From positions 186,001-250,000 of the forward strand of contig JAFDYT010000001.1 in NCBI GenBank assembly GCA_018266055.1: a DNA stretch of 64,000 nt, in the 5' to 3' direction. Under the pieces are notes generated by a model. It saw nothing but the letters and a program-made list of their open reading frames with translations. It did not search any database and had not been told where the DNA came from. Shown piece by piece: positions 17,393 to 26,423 of this stretch. The stretch comes from Bacteroidota bacterium (GTDB lineage Bacteria > Bacteroidota > Bacteroidia > Cytophagales > Cyclobacteriaceae). A program made the translations under genes and the position numbers. How positions within the stretch are numbered: the stretch's first letter is position 1; every line of letters starts with the position of its first letter.

Positions 17393-18157
17393 TTATCCGT
17401 TGGTGGTGATGAGGGCAAACTTGCCGGCAAAGTCAGGTTCGGCCAACACACTTAGCGCTCTTTCAATTTTGTCGGTGATAAATCCATCCACACCAAGGCT
17501 TAGGTAGGCACGCATCGAATCTTTGCTGTTTACCGTCCAGGCGTACACTAGTGTGGGTTTTATTTTATTACCGTTGTCACGAAGCTGTATGGCCATCATG
17601 ATTTCCATGAAATAGCTGGTGGAGATGGTGGAAAGGAGTGGCACGCTATTGCCGTTGGCATAGGTATAACTCATTTGCATCCGCTGAAAAAACTGATCTA
17701 CTTCTTTAATTGAACTACCTCCGTCAACGCCAATCGTGTCGCTGGCAGCTTTTAACAGAAAACCGTTGAAGCTGCTGAATGATTTCTTGTTGCTGCTGGT
17801 GATACTAATGGCTACTTCAGGTAAGGTGAAGCTGGCCCGAATCAGATCATAGAGCAAGTTGACATGGTATTCCTCCAGGTTTTTAGTGTCAAAGAAGATC
17901 CGTACCAGGTAGAGCGGCCTGGCGCTGGTTTTACTTTTCACAATAGCTTCCTGAAGCCCGGTCAGGTAATCTTCCAGGCGCGGCCCTTTTCGGGGCGGAA
18001 ATAATTTTGACCACAGAGGAACGACGTCGTTCACATAAAATTCATTGTCTTTATAAAATACATCAGGCTCAAGGGCATTTGCTCCGGCAGCAAGACTAGC
18101 CACGGCTTCTTCAACGGTATTCGGGTTGTGGGCTATGAGGTAAAATGGTCGGGGCAT
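17393..18157 (-). CDS. Sphingomyelinase-D/phospholipase-D-like TIM-barrel protein, paralogue 1
   Basis: 254 residues, no signal peptide. The N-terminus YLIAHNPNTVEEAVASLAAG then ANALEPDV aligns by pattern with spider/actinobacterial sphingomyelinase D: H10, E30 and D32 correspond to the first catalytic His and two Mg ligands; FFDTK (D90, K92) to the next pair; and VYAWTVNSKDSMRAYLSLGV then DGFITDK to the C-terminal strand with its Trp. The second catalytic His (H47 of spider enzymes) is absent: the segment reads YVNDVVPLW. So the fold is clear but catalysis is doubtful. A paralogue lies at 61630-62382. It precedes DUF5995 in an operon and has a LytTR-like element about 90 bp upstream. Confidence 0.72.
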   Translation of the reverse strand: MPRPFYLIAHNPNTVEEAVASLAAGANALEPDVFYKDNEFYVNDVVPLWSKLFPPRKGPRLEDYLTGLQEAIVKSKTSARPLYLVRIFFDTKNLEEYHVNLLYDLIRASFTLPEVAISITSSNKKSFSSFNGFLLKAASDTIGVDGGSSIKEVDQFFQRMQMSYTYANGNSVPLLSTISTSYFMEIMMAIQLRDNGNKIKPTLVYAWTVNSKDSMRAYLSLGVDGFITDKIERALSVLAEPDFAGKFALITTNG

Positions 18158-18242
18158 TCACAGGGTAATTTTGGTTTGCGGCAACATAAGTTTATGGAAG
18201 CGCAAGTGCTATGAAGAAATAGTGTTCTGCTGGTTTGGGCTA

Positions 18243-18277
18243 GAATTCGGTAGGATTAGAGAAGAAAACGGTAACGC
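18243..18277 (-). promoter_or_regulatory. Candidate LytTR operator (direct repeats 21 bp apart)
   Basis: CGGTAGGA (18248-18255) and CGGTAACG (18269-18276) start exactly 21 bp apart, with an A-rich AGAAAA just before the second repeat. The same element, in the same orientation and spacing, occurs at 59774-59808. LytTR domains bind two roughly 9-bp direct repeats one-to-two helical turns apart. The element ends 90 bp upstream of the sphingomyelinase-D-like gene and about 100 bp upstream of the divergent ABC exporter, so either or both could be controlled. Confidence 0.5.
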
Positions 18278-18378
18278 TGGCGTCACTAAAACATAACCGA
18301 TTTTTTTAACCTACGGCAGAAATTCGTTGACGACGGATTTAAATTTTAGGTACTTTTAAAGCTTACTAATTCACCACT

Positions 18379-19146
18379 ATGGCTAGTGAACAGATCATTC
18401 TAGAAGTAAAGGATCTCACCAAAACGTACGAAGGCAACATTCAGGCTGTGAAGGGAGTGAGCTTCACTGTAAAACGCGGCGAGGTATTCGGTATTCTCGG
18501 ACCCAATGGCGCCGGAAAAACTACCACACTCGAGATGATTGAAGGCCTTCGGCCGATTACCTCCGGCTCTGTTCTCCTTGACGGGATAAAAACCGAAGAA
18601 GAGCCTTATCGCGTAAAGCAGCGGATTGGAATTCAACTCCAGTCGTCAGCTTTTTTTCAAAACTTAAAACTTACTGAACTGATCGAAATGTTCGCCAGCC
18701 TCTACGGATCATCCGTCGATGCGATGGAGCTGCTCAACGAAGTTGGCCTGCGCGAGAAAGCAAACTTCTTGGTAAAAAATCTTTCGGGCGGACAAAAGCA
18801 GCGGTTCTCTATTGCGACGACGCTGGTGAACAAGCCCGTCATGGTTTTTTTGGACGAACCTACTACCGGCCTTGATCCACAAGCACGACGAAACTTGTGG
18901 GACCTTGTGGCGCAGATCAAAAACCGGGGCACTACGGTAATCCTCACGACGCACTATATGGAAGAAGCGCAGTTCCTCTGCGACCGCATTGCGATCATGG
19001 ACGACGGAAAAATTGTGGCCCTGGATACGCCTGATCAATTGATTAAACAATTGCTCGGTCGAGGTTTCAAGCCGCATGTGGAGGTTCCCCCCGCAACACT
19101 CGAAGACGTATTTATTGACCTGACAGGAAAACACCTACGCGACTAA
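18379..19146 (+). CDS. ABC transporter ATP-binding protein
   Basis: 255 residues. Walker A GPNGAGKTT (41-49), Q-loop near IGIQLQSS, signature NLSGGQKQRFSIA (134-146), Walker B VMVFLDEP (154-161) with catalytic E160, and the H-loop LTTHYMEEA. The length is shorter than the usual 300-residue exporters of the DrrA type because the C-terminal extension is brief. It pairs with the ABC-2 permease that begins 1 bp after its stop. Confidence 0.92.
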   Translation: MASEQIILEVKDLTKTYEGNIQAVKGVSFTVKRGEVFGILGPNGAGKTTTLEMIEGLRPITSGSVLLDGIKTEEEPYRVKQRIGIQLQSSAFFQNLKLTELIEMFASLYGSSVDAMELLNEVGLREKANFLVKNLSGGQKQRFSIATTLVNKPVMVFLDEPTTGLDPQARRNLWDLVAQIKNRGTTVILTTHYMEEAQFLCDRIAIMDDGKIVALDTPDQLIKQLLGRGFKPHVEVPPATLEDVFIDLTGKHLRD

Positions 19147-19147
19147 C

Positions 19148-20245
19148 ATGAATCAGACGACACGCTCATTTCTGGCTTTGACCAAAGCCTCCCTGAAAAT
19201 GTATTACCGCAACAAAGGCGCTATCTTTTTCAGCTTGCTGTTGCCCGTGGCACTAATGTCCATCTTCGGTTTTCTTTCTAAAGGCGGAGGCAATTCACTT
19301 CAAGTTGCGTTGACTAACCACGCGAAGAGCCCGATCGCCATTGGCCTGGTGGAAACGCTGAAGAGCGTGGAAGCATTTCACGTAAGTGAAACCACCGAAG
19401 AAGAAGCCGCACGCGATCTGGGCAAAGGCAACATTGACCTGCAAGTTGTTATTCCCGAAAATTTCGGCATGGTAGAAAATGATAAACCTGTGCCCGGTAG
19501 TTTGAAAACTTATTTTAATAAAGCCAAACCGCAAAGCGGCCGAATCGCCAACATGATTATTGTACAAATTGTGTCAGGCATCGACAAAAAAATATCCAAT
19601 ACACCCACGCTGTACGAAGTGAAAAGTGAAGGTGTGTTGACCAACAACCTTGGCTTTTTTGATTTTATTCTTCCCGGTCTTCTCTCGATGACCATTATGC
19701 AGCTTGGTATTTTTGGTGTAGCGTTCAGTTTTGTGGCTATGAAAGCAAGCGGAGCATTGAAAAGATTGCAGGCCACACCGGTTCATCCGATTTATTTTGT
19801 TACCGCTCAGGCGGTGGTGCGCATGCTGGTCTCGCTGGCTACAGTGACATTGTTGATTGTGCTTGGCACTTACCTGTTTGATTTTCACATGCTCGGTAGT
19901 TACCTCACGTTTGGCCTCGTGGCCGCGCTTGGCATTTTGATTTTCTTAGGAATTGGTTTTGCCATTGCGGGCTGGGCGAAAGACGAGACGCAGGTGGCAC
20001 CGGTAGCTAACCTGATTCAGTTGCCATTGTTGTTGCTGTCCGGAATTTTCTTTCCGCGCGATGGTTTCCCGGCATGGCTGCGATCCATCACCGATTACTT
20101 TCCGCTCACGTATGTGAGCCACGGCTTGCGAAAAATTGCCAACGAAGGCGCAAGCCTGACTCAGATACCCGGCGACCTTATCGGAATGATCGTCTGGCTG
20201 GTGATCGTGTACGCGATTGCCGTGAAAGTATTCCGCTGGGAATAG
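19148..20245 (+). CDS. ABC-2-type transporter permease
   Basis: 365 residues. One N-terminal helix (GAIFFSLLLPVALMSIFGFL), a soluble extracytoplasmic domain (about 40-165), then five to six helices including PGLLSMTIMQLGIFGVAFSF and PVANLIQLPLLLLSGIFFPR, the typical ABC-2 layout. Works with the ATPase encoded just upstream to export a drug, lipid or peptide; the substrate is unknown. Convergent with the OmpA lipoprotein gene, 5 bp apart. Confidence 0.88.
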   Translation: MNQTTRSFLALTKASLKMYYRNKGAIFFSLLLPVALMSIFGFLSKGGGNSLQVALTNHAKSPIAIGLVETLKSVEAFHVSETTEEEAARDLGKGNIDLQVVIPENFGMVENDKPVPGSLKTYFNKAKPQSGRIANMIIVQIVSGIDKKISNTPTLYEVKSEGVLTNNLGFFDFILPGLLSMTIMQLGIFGVAFSFVAMKASGALKRLQATPVHPIYFVTAQAVVRMLVSLATVTLLIVLGTYLFDFHMLGSYLTFGLVAALGILIFLGIGFAIAGWAKDETQVAPVANLIQLPLLLLSGIFFPRDGFPAWLRSITDYFPLTYVSHGLRKIANEGASLTQIPGDLIGMIVWLVIVYAIAVKVFRWE

Positions 20246-20250
20246 TTCAC

Positions 20251-21069
20251 CTATTTCTTTTTTGGATCGCGAAGCAGGATTTCTACCCGACGGTTTTTAC
20301 TTCGACCGTTCTCGGTTTTGTTTTCACTGATCGGCCGCGAACTGCCAAATCCTTCGAACATTATTTTTTCATCCGATACACCTTTGCCGATCAGGTAATG
20401 CGCTACCACTTCAGCCCTTCGCGCCGAAAGCATCACGTTGTGTCGCTCGTCACCCCGGTTGTCGGTATGGCCCGATACGCTGACTTCAAGCGTGGGATGC
20501 GCTATTAAAAATGCACTGAGTGAATCCAGTTGCGAATAATGTTTTTCTTTTAGCCGATAACTATCAAATTCAAAAAGAAGATCGCTTAATGTGATAAGGC
20601 TGTCAGCTTTTAAAAGAGGAGACTGCACAGGAGCAATTTTTTTGACAGGGTAAGCACGGGTGGTATCTTTTACGGCTACCACCGAATCTCTTTTTTGCTT
20701 TTTGATGATCGGTGCCGGCGTTACTACAGGCGTCATGTTTTTATAGGCGCCTTCCTTGGCATTTTTAGCCAAACGCTTTTTAAAATCTTTCATGCTGATG
20801 GCTTGTCGCAATTTGTTGCGACCAATCAGGCGCCGGCACACGTAATTGAAACAAATGATTTGCTGGAACACGTTGTGCGATTTGGTGCGCGTGAGCGTCC
20901 ACTGATTTTTTTCGGGAATGTGCGACACGAGCAGAGGCGTTCGTTCTGGCCCGCTTTCGCGACCTACATTGGTAGGGCGCCACGGCCGACTGACGCAGCC
21001 GTTGAGCGCAGCCAAAATGAAAACGAATACGAAAAGCTTTATAGACACGGAGTGAATAGATGCACTCAT
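20251..21069 (-). CDS. OmpA-family outer-membrane lipoprotein
   Basis: 272 residues. SPII signal with lipobox LAALNGC (Cys25), then a basic linker, then a C-terminal OmpA-like peptidoglycan-binding domain: LLFEFDSYRLKEKHYSQLDS, VSVSGHTDNRGD, LSARRAEVVAHYLIGKGV and the closing SKNRRVEILL. The conserved Asp and Arg of the diaminopimelate-binding pocket (TDNRG and NRRVE) are present. It anchors the outer membrane to the wall. Confidence 0.87.
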   Translation of the reverse strand: MSASIHSVSIKLFVFVFILAALNGCVSRPWRPTNVGRESGPERTPLLVSHIPEKNQWTLTRTKSHNVFQQIICFNYVCRRLIGRNKLRQAISMKDFKKRLAKNAKEGAYKNMTPVVTPAPIIKKQKRDSVVAVKDTTRAYPVKKIAPVQSPLLKADSLITLSDLLFEFDSYRLKEKHYSQLDSLSAFLIAHPTLEVSVSGHTDNRGDERHNVMLSARRAEVVAHYLIGKGVSDEKIMFEGFGSSRPISENKTENGRSKNRRVEILLRDPKKK

Positions 21070-21236
21070 CTATTCAAGCGGGATTGAGTGAAATAAATTT
21101 TCATGGCGGTTGGTTTGGTTGTCATCCTAACGCAGGTGAATTCAGCGAATTGCTTGTGACGAAAAAAGTTTTTTTAATTGGGTCCAATTGGCAAAGTAAG
21201 CAGAGCCTGAATCCATATAAATTGTAATTTTACCGC

Positions 21237-22022
21237 ATGCCCGCCTCTGTATTGCGCACCGTAGATGTAACTCGCTATGTCACTCCCTTACGGGAAGGAG
21301 GATCGCTGCCCGCCATTGTGGAGGCCAGCGATCAGTTTTTGTATGTACTTAAATTTCGGGGCGCTGGTCAGGGACGCAAAGCGTTGATTGCGGAGTTACT
21401 CGGCGGTGAAATTGCGAGAGCACTTGGCTTCAAAGTTCCGGAGATCGTCTTCGCCAATCTTGATGTTGCCTTTGGCAGAATTGAAGGCGATGAAGAGATT
21501 CAGGATTTACTGAAGGCAAGTGTAGGACTTAACCTCGGCCTGCATTATTTGTCAGGCGCGATCACCTTTGATCCCGTGGCTACAAAAATTGATTCGTTGC
21601 TTGCTTCCATGATTGTGTGGATGGACGCGTTGCTCATGAATATGGATCGCACGGCGCGCAATACCAATATGCTCTGGTGGCACAAAGAACTGTGGCTTAT
21701 TGATCACGGGGCATCGTTGTATTTTCACCATGCGTGGAACGATTGGCAAAATCCGGAAAAGCCATTCCCTAAAGTGAAAGACCATGTGCTGCTGCCACAG
21801 GCTAACGCGTTGCGCGAGGTGGATCAGCTTTTCAGAAATATTCTTACGCCTGAGAAAATTGAATCAATCGTAGCGCTCGTTCCCGACGAGTGGCTTAGCG
21901 ATGAGCCATTTCAAAGCGGTGTTGAACATCGCGACGCCTATGTACAGTTTTTGAAAAATAGAATTGCTCACTCCGAATTTTTTATAAACGAAGCCAGCCA
22001 TGCCAGAGAATCACTTATTTGA
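21237..22022 (+). CDS. HipA-like kinase-domain protein (HipA_2 type)
   Basis: 261 residues, leaderless. LRTVDVTRYVTPLREGGSLP, FLYVLKFRGAGQGRKALIAE (Lys of the nucleotide site), LGGEIARALGFKVPEIVF, MDALLMNMDRTARNTNMLWW (the N-D-R-x-x-x-N catalytic-loop type) and LWLIDHGASLYF (D-H-G in place of D-F-G) match the short HipA-like kinase family. It lacks the N-terminal HipA domain. The gene overlaps the DUF3037 gene by 23 bp, a pairing repeatedly seen in bacteria. Role unknown; a toxin-antitoxin-like or regulatory kinase function is a guess. Confidence 0.8.
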   Translation: MPASVLRTVDVTRYVTPLREGGSLPAIVEASDQFLYVLKFRGAGQGRKALIAELLGGEIARALGFKVPEIVFANLDVAFGRIEGDEEIQDLLKASVGLNLGLHYLSGAITFDPVATKIDSLLASMIVWMDALLMNMDRTARNTNMLWWHKELWLIDHGASLYFHHAWNDWQNPEKPFPKVKDHVLLPQANALREVDQLFRNILTPEKIESIVALVPDEWLSDEPFQSGVEHRDAYVQFLKNRIAHSEFFINEASHARESLI

Positions 22023-22383
22023 ATACGCGGTGATTCGCGTGGTGCCTCGGGTAGAGCGCGAAGAGTTTGTCAACGTTGGCGTCATCGTACTGTGTGCCAA
22101 ACAAAATTTTTTAGAGACAAAAATCCAACTCAACGATGTGCGATTGAATGCCTTGTGCCCCAATCTGGATCGCGGCGAATTGCAGGAGCACATTCAATCG
22201 TTCGAGCGAATTTGTAAGGGCGGATTAGACAGCGGTCCTATTGGGCAGCTGCCACTGGCCGAGCGCTTTCGCTGGCTTACGGCCGCGCGAAGCACTATGG
22301 TGCAAACGTCGCACGTGCACCCCGGTTTGTGCACGGATCCTCACCAAATACTGAATCGCTTGTTTGATCAGGTGGTGGTGTAA
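22000..22383 (+). CDS. DUF3037-family protein
   Basis: 127 residues. LFEYAVIRVVPRVEREEFVN followed by VGVIVLCA and the C-terminal FRWLTAARSTMVQTSHVHPG are diagnostic of DUF3037. It begins 23 bp inside the HipA-like gene, so translation is coupled. The function is unknown; because the two families travel together, it is probably the partner or regulator of the kinase-like protein. Confidence 0.85.
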   Translation: MPENHLFEYAVIRVVPRVEREEFVNVGVIVLCAKQNFLETKIQLNDVRLNALCPNLDRGELQEHIQSFERICKGGLDSGPIGQLPLAERFRWLTAARSTMVQTSHVHPGLCTDPHQILNRLFDQVVV

Positions 22384-22389
22384 AAATTT

Positions 22390-22932
22390 CTATCGGGGTG
22401 TAGATATGCCGTAAATTTTCAGGAGATAAAATCCGATGGCCAGTAGCGGCACTGCACGGTATAGAAGAGGGATGAATTTTACCCGCAATGACTCATTGCC
22501 AAACGAACTGAGCAGCACAACAACAGCTCCAGTCAGAGAGGAGCTTCCAATCAAAATCATTTCTCTAAATCCATTCCATTGCTCAATGGCAAACAGAATG
22601 CCGATTACCGTGACGGAAGAGCCAATGGATATTATTTTCGGCGCAATAGTACTGCCCAGAAGACCAAGCATACCTTTCTGGTTATCGTCATTTTGCCCCT
22701 CCTCATTTTGAGACGCTCTTGGAACGTAGGTCATTAGAAAATAAATTCCTGATAATGCACTTAGCGATATGATTATAATTTCTTCGCTGTAAGAATAAGT
22801 TGACCTGAAGAGAAAAGCTCCGGCGAATGCGGCGAGGCACGTTACCTCTAAATGGATAGAATATTTCTGTAGGATAGAAATTGGGGTAGTCATTGTATTA
22901 GATTTTGGTTTTATTTTAAGGTCAACTGCCAT
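22390..22932 (-). CDS. Small multi-pass membrane protein (hypothetical)
   Basis: Up to 180 residues; a start at ATG 22893 (MTTPISILQKYSIHLEVTCL) is also possible and avoids overlap with the M48 C-terminal fragment. Five to six hydrophobic segments are visible (LAAFAGAFLFRSTYS, IIISLSALSGIYFLMTYV, VTVIGILFAIEQ and others). No family recognised. It follows the M48 gene remnants on the same strand and may belong with them. Confidence 0.55.
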   Translation of the reverse strand: MAVDLKIKPKSNTMTTPISILQKYSIHLEVTCLAAFAGAFLFRSTYSYSEEIIIISLSALSGIYFLMTYVPRASQNEEGQNDDNQKGMLGLLGSTIAPKIISIGSSVTVIGILFAIEQWNGFREMILIGSSSLTGAVVVLLSSFGNESLRVKFIPLLYRAVPLLAIGFYLLKIYGISTPR

Positions 22933-24005
22933 GCCAATAATTTCTTTTTTTCTATGTGATTATTGTCGATAACAATCATATAAAAAATAGACAATGACTC
23001 CATCAGTAAAGTGAGTGCCGCATCATTTAATCTTGAATTGTCAAAATAGATTCTTTTCTCACTTACAAAATCTTCCAACGTTTTTATTTTTTCTTTCTTA
23101 ATTAAGGTTTCGAGTTCGGGGATGGACAAAAAGAGTTTGATTCGTTCTTTTAGCTTTTCTTCATTCATTTTTATCTGATTGTTGATCGTATAGGCTTTTT
23201 CAAACGTTACTCTTTCTTGAAATAAAGGTGTTACGATGCGCATCATGTTGGAATAGAGTTCTACATCGTTCTCGGTCTCTTTTTGCAATGTTAGGATTCG
23301 CTCATGCCGGGCTCTGTAGTCAACTTCACAATTTAATAATCGGGCCCGTAAAAGAAAATAAGAATACACCTTGTCATCCGCATTTTTGAGTTTTTCAGTA
23401 AGTGTTTGTTTTTCTTCTTTCAATTGAGTGATGATAGAAGCAGCTTCTTCACGAAAGCATTTGACGCCAGCGAATTCAAATGTTTTAAGATCTTTGGGCG
23501 CCTGTTGAATTTGTTCGAGCACAGAAATGTCGGCGACTATGCCATTCAATTTTCTGGAAAGGCCTAAAACTTCTTCTGTTAAGATTGAATCTAGGGTTGA
23601 ATCTTCGGCTTTACTTAGCTCTTCCCCTTTCGGAAACAATCGGTCGTCATAAAATCCTCGATATGTATTGTCGAAACTGAAGTGTTCTTGTTCTTCATGA
23701 TACTCTTTCGCAAACGCGTCAAGATTCATTAACGAAGGCTCACTTGTGAATTTCACTTCTTCATAAATAAATTCCGTCATTTCGCGCTGGAGTTTTTCTG
23801 GCTCACTGAAGAAGACCCACGCGGACTGATCTAAAATTTCCGCCTGAATGTTAAGCCCTTTCAGGTGAGCCTCACGATCTTCAGTAGACGGGTGTGAGGC
23901 CCATTGGTTTTTGATTACCAAACGAGAAGTGTTCATGTGTTGAAAAAACTGAGCACTAACGTTAGGCAATCCATTGGTGAGAGTGAGATTATTTTTTTTC
24001 TGCAA
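22911..24005 (-). pseudogene. C-terminal part of a frameshifted M48 peptidase-like protein
   Basis: This frame continues the M48 protein encoded by the 5'-fragment just upstream. It has no convincing start of its own (TTG only), and its sequence LVIKNQWASHPSTEDREAHL is the region that follows the peptidase domain in full-length Bacteroidota M48 proteins of roughly 700 residues. The two frames overlap at an A8 run (minus strand, 23992-23999). Removing one A would give FAEKNNLTLTNG and one continuous protein. The remaining part is helical, rich in Glu/Lys, with ERITLQKETEN-like coiled coil. Confidence 0.7.
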
Positions 24006-24993
24006 ACACGCGTAAAAGCTCTTGGTGATGTGGGAAGAGGTTTTCGGCTTTTATGTTTCTCGCGATCATGCCATTATATCGTTGCATTAATTGTTGATAG
24101 CACAGTTCTGCTACTTCCAGTCTGCGAAGTGCAGTAATTAACGCCTCTGAACCACTCACAGACGCGGCTACCGAATCGGCATGGAACTCCATTTGCCTCG
24201 ATAAACCAAGATAATTTTTATTCATAAGGCCATAGACATCTCTGAGGATAGACTGGATGCCTGAAATGATACCTTCCGTTAAGATGGAAAAAAAAGAAAA
24301 GTAGGCGTGAATATTCCCCCAGGCCTCAAGCGACTCGTTGAGTTCTTTGTTATCGTAAAGCAGGTTGTGGATAATTCGATTCACATTGTACACATAGCTA
24401 CCAAGCCTCATGCTACGTTGCGAAAAGTGCCCAAACTCATGCGCTAAAATCGCCTTGAACTCACTGACATTTACACCATTCACTAAACCAAGGCCAATCA
24501 CTAAATTTTTCCGGACAGGAAAAAACATGCTCCAGAAACTGGAATTATAAAAGACGTATGCATTCACCTCATTCGATATAAAAATTTTTTTAGGAAAGGG
24601 TGCGCCAATTTCTTTAGTCAACCTTTTGATAAAGGCGAATAATTGGGGGTGATCTTTTTTAGTAATGCGAGTTAGGTGCGATAAGTCTTTTTCGTTGGTA
24701 GAAAAAATAAACTTCACCAAAAAAAACAGCACAGCGCCTCCCAGCACTACAATTCCAAGACCTAGGATTAGTGTGAGTAGTCCGGGAAACAGAGTAATTA
24801 CTTTGATTCCACCATACGCGCAGAGTACCGCTAGGCCAATTCCTCCCAGCAGTAGCAAAAAATAGACAACCATAAACCAAGCAATGGACCCCATCACTTT
24901 TATGACTCGACTTTTAAATTTCTCAGAGGGTATAAGAATTTTTTCGTCTATGTTTTGTGGCGAAGTGGGGTAAACCAACAATGAAGTACTCAT
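23989..24993 (-). pseudogene. M48-family zinc metallopeptidase, N-terminal part (frameshifted)
   Basis: 334 residues ending at FAEKK. N-terminal membrane helices (about 35-60 and 70-97), then the zinc motif AILAHEFGHFSQRSM (H185, E186, H189) and the later Glu ligand segment QMEFHADSVAASV. The protein would be a membrane-bound HtpX/Ste24-like peptidase. The stop comes right after an A8 run and the homologous C-terminal domain continues in the +1 frame, so this is a frameshifted gene, a slippage-expressed gene or a homopolymer sequencing error. The catalytic domain itself is intact. Confidence 0.75.
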
Positions 24994-25089
24994 GAAATAA
25001 AAGATTTAACCCAAAGTAAGAGAACTCTTTTATTTGACAAACAATTAGCGCTACTTATATCAAGGGCAACATTCCGTTATGCAAGCGAA

Positions 25090-25512
25090 TCAATTGATTT
25101 TTTTCGCCATCCAAAAATCGAGTGAGTACTTATCCCACTCTTTCGGCAATAACAACAGCGCTGCCAGAAGGATTGTGCGTGGCATCACATGCGAAAGATC
25201 CCAAATGGGTTCTGCTAGCCCGTGTCCGAAAGTTACGATCACCAGAACTGTGGCAAGTGAGTATAAGGCATAATCGCGCTTGAGTCCAATCACCACGAGA
25301 AATCCGGCTACCAATTCCACGTAAGAGGTGTAGTACGCCGTGAGGTGAATGAGCCACTCCGGCAACAAATCTTTGTACATGGGAAGAAAGAAATCCATGT
25401 GATATACCTTCTCTACACCCCAGGTGAAGACTTTGCCAAATCCCTGAAAGAAGAAAATAAATCCCAGCACCAGCCGAAGCGTAGTAATGGCGATAACCTG
25501 ATTGATATTCAT
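25090..25512 (-). CDS. DoxX-family membrane protein
   Basis: 140 residues, four membrane helices. TLRLVLGFIFFFQGFGKVFT near the N-terminus, then YVELVAGFLVVIGLKRDYAL and VIVTFGHGLAEP fit the DoxX/DoxD family. Family members are small quinone- or thiosulfate-linked or redox-related membrane proteins; no specific role can be given. Divergent from the secreted protein gene at 25630. Confidence 0.8.
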   Translation of the reverse strand: MNINQVIAITTLRLVLGFIFFFQGFGKVFTWGVEKVYHMDFFLPMYKDLLPEWLIHLTAYYTSYVELVAGFLVVIGLKRDYALYSLATVLVIVTFGHGLAEPIWDLSHVMPRTILLAALLLLPKEWDKYSLDFWMAKKIN

Positions 25513-25629
25513 ATTTTGCGATGTCTAAAGTAGCCGGATTATTCTTGTTGTACAAGGCGCGAAAACTGGTTTGCAATAACTTCGCGGCCGTTCCGTTACT
25601 TTGGTATCAACTCCCCTAAATTGTAACCC

Positions 25630-26256
25630 ATGAAGAAAATTATCCTCGCTTTATTTTGCCTGGGGTATTCGCACCTGTGGGCACAAGACACAAAAAAAGA
25701 ATTTGATGGCAGCCAGTGGAAAGCACCCTATTCTCTTCCGTCGCCAGAAGGCTGGGGCGTGGAGCGGTTTCTGGTGCCTCCTGATTTTGCATCGGCTATT
25801 CCATTCAAAGGTGTGGAAGACATCCGTTTTACACCGGGTTGGGGCGAGGCCGACAGCAAGGAGTATTGGGCGTATGCGTTTCTCTGGTATTTAAATGAAA
25901 AACCTGCGCTTACAGCAAAGAATATTGAAGCTTATCTTGCGGCATACTACACTGGCCTGATTGCCAGAAATATTCAGCCTCGAAAAATTCCGTCTTCGAA
26001 AATATTTCCTGTCAAAGCAACGATAAGTGAAATTACCTCGTGGCCTGGCGACGCAAAAACTTTTCACGGCACCGTGTACATGCTCGACTATATGGCGCAA
26101 AAACCCATCACGCTCAATTGTCTCGTGCACGTGGGTGTATGTGCGAATCAACCCAATGGATTCGTCTTTTTTGAAATTTCTCCCCAGCCAGCCAACAGCC
26201 CTGTGTGGACAAGTCTGGATGTGCTATGGAAAAATTTTTCCTGTACCAGAAAGTAA
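25630..26256 (+). CDS. Hypothetical secreted protein (208 aa)
   Basis: Signal peptide (ILALFCLGYSHLWAQ) followed by a soluble domain: WKAPYSLPSPEGWGVERFLV, GVEDIRFTPGWGEADSKEYW, AYLAAYYTGLIARN and a C-terminal pair of strands. I do not recognise a family. The gene is divergent from DoxX and is followed by the hairpin leader of the flavin reductase gene. Confidence 0.65.
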   Translation: MKKIILALFCLGYSHLWAQDTKKEFDGSQWKAPYSLPSPEGWGVERFLVPPDFASAIPFKGVEDIRFTPGWGEADSKEYWAYAFLWYLNEKPALTAKNIEAYLAAYYTGLIARNIQPRKIPSSKIFPVKATISEITSWPGDAKTFHGTVYMLDYMAQKPITLNCLVHVGVCANQPNGFVFFEISPQPANSPVWTSLDVLWKNFSCTRK

Positions 26257-26352
26257 TTACAACCGGCTGATGGTCAGCACTCTTTTTGAGGCAAGCACAG
26301 TGAAGGTGAAGCCTTAACAAATTCTTTACACTTTGTTTTGAACTAATCTACG

Positions 26353-26409
26353 GGTGAAAGCATTTTAAGTCCCGTAGCAGGGCTTCCTGCTCATTTGTTT
26401 CACCTTTTT
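26353..26409 (+). promoter_or_regulatory. Nested hairpin with U-run before the flavin reductase gene
   Basis: Outer stem GGTGAAA (26353-26359) / TTTCACC (26398-26404) followed by TTTTT; inside it a tight hairpin AGCAGG-GCTT-CCTGCT (26376-26391). It ends about 14 bp before ATG 26424. It could terminate the upstream gene or act as a leader attenuator; the sequence alone does not decide. Confidence 0.4.
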
Positions 26410-26423
26410 AATATTTCATCCAA

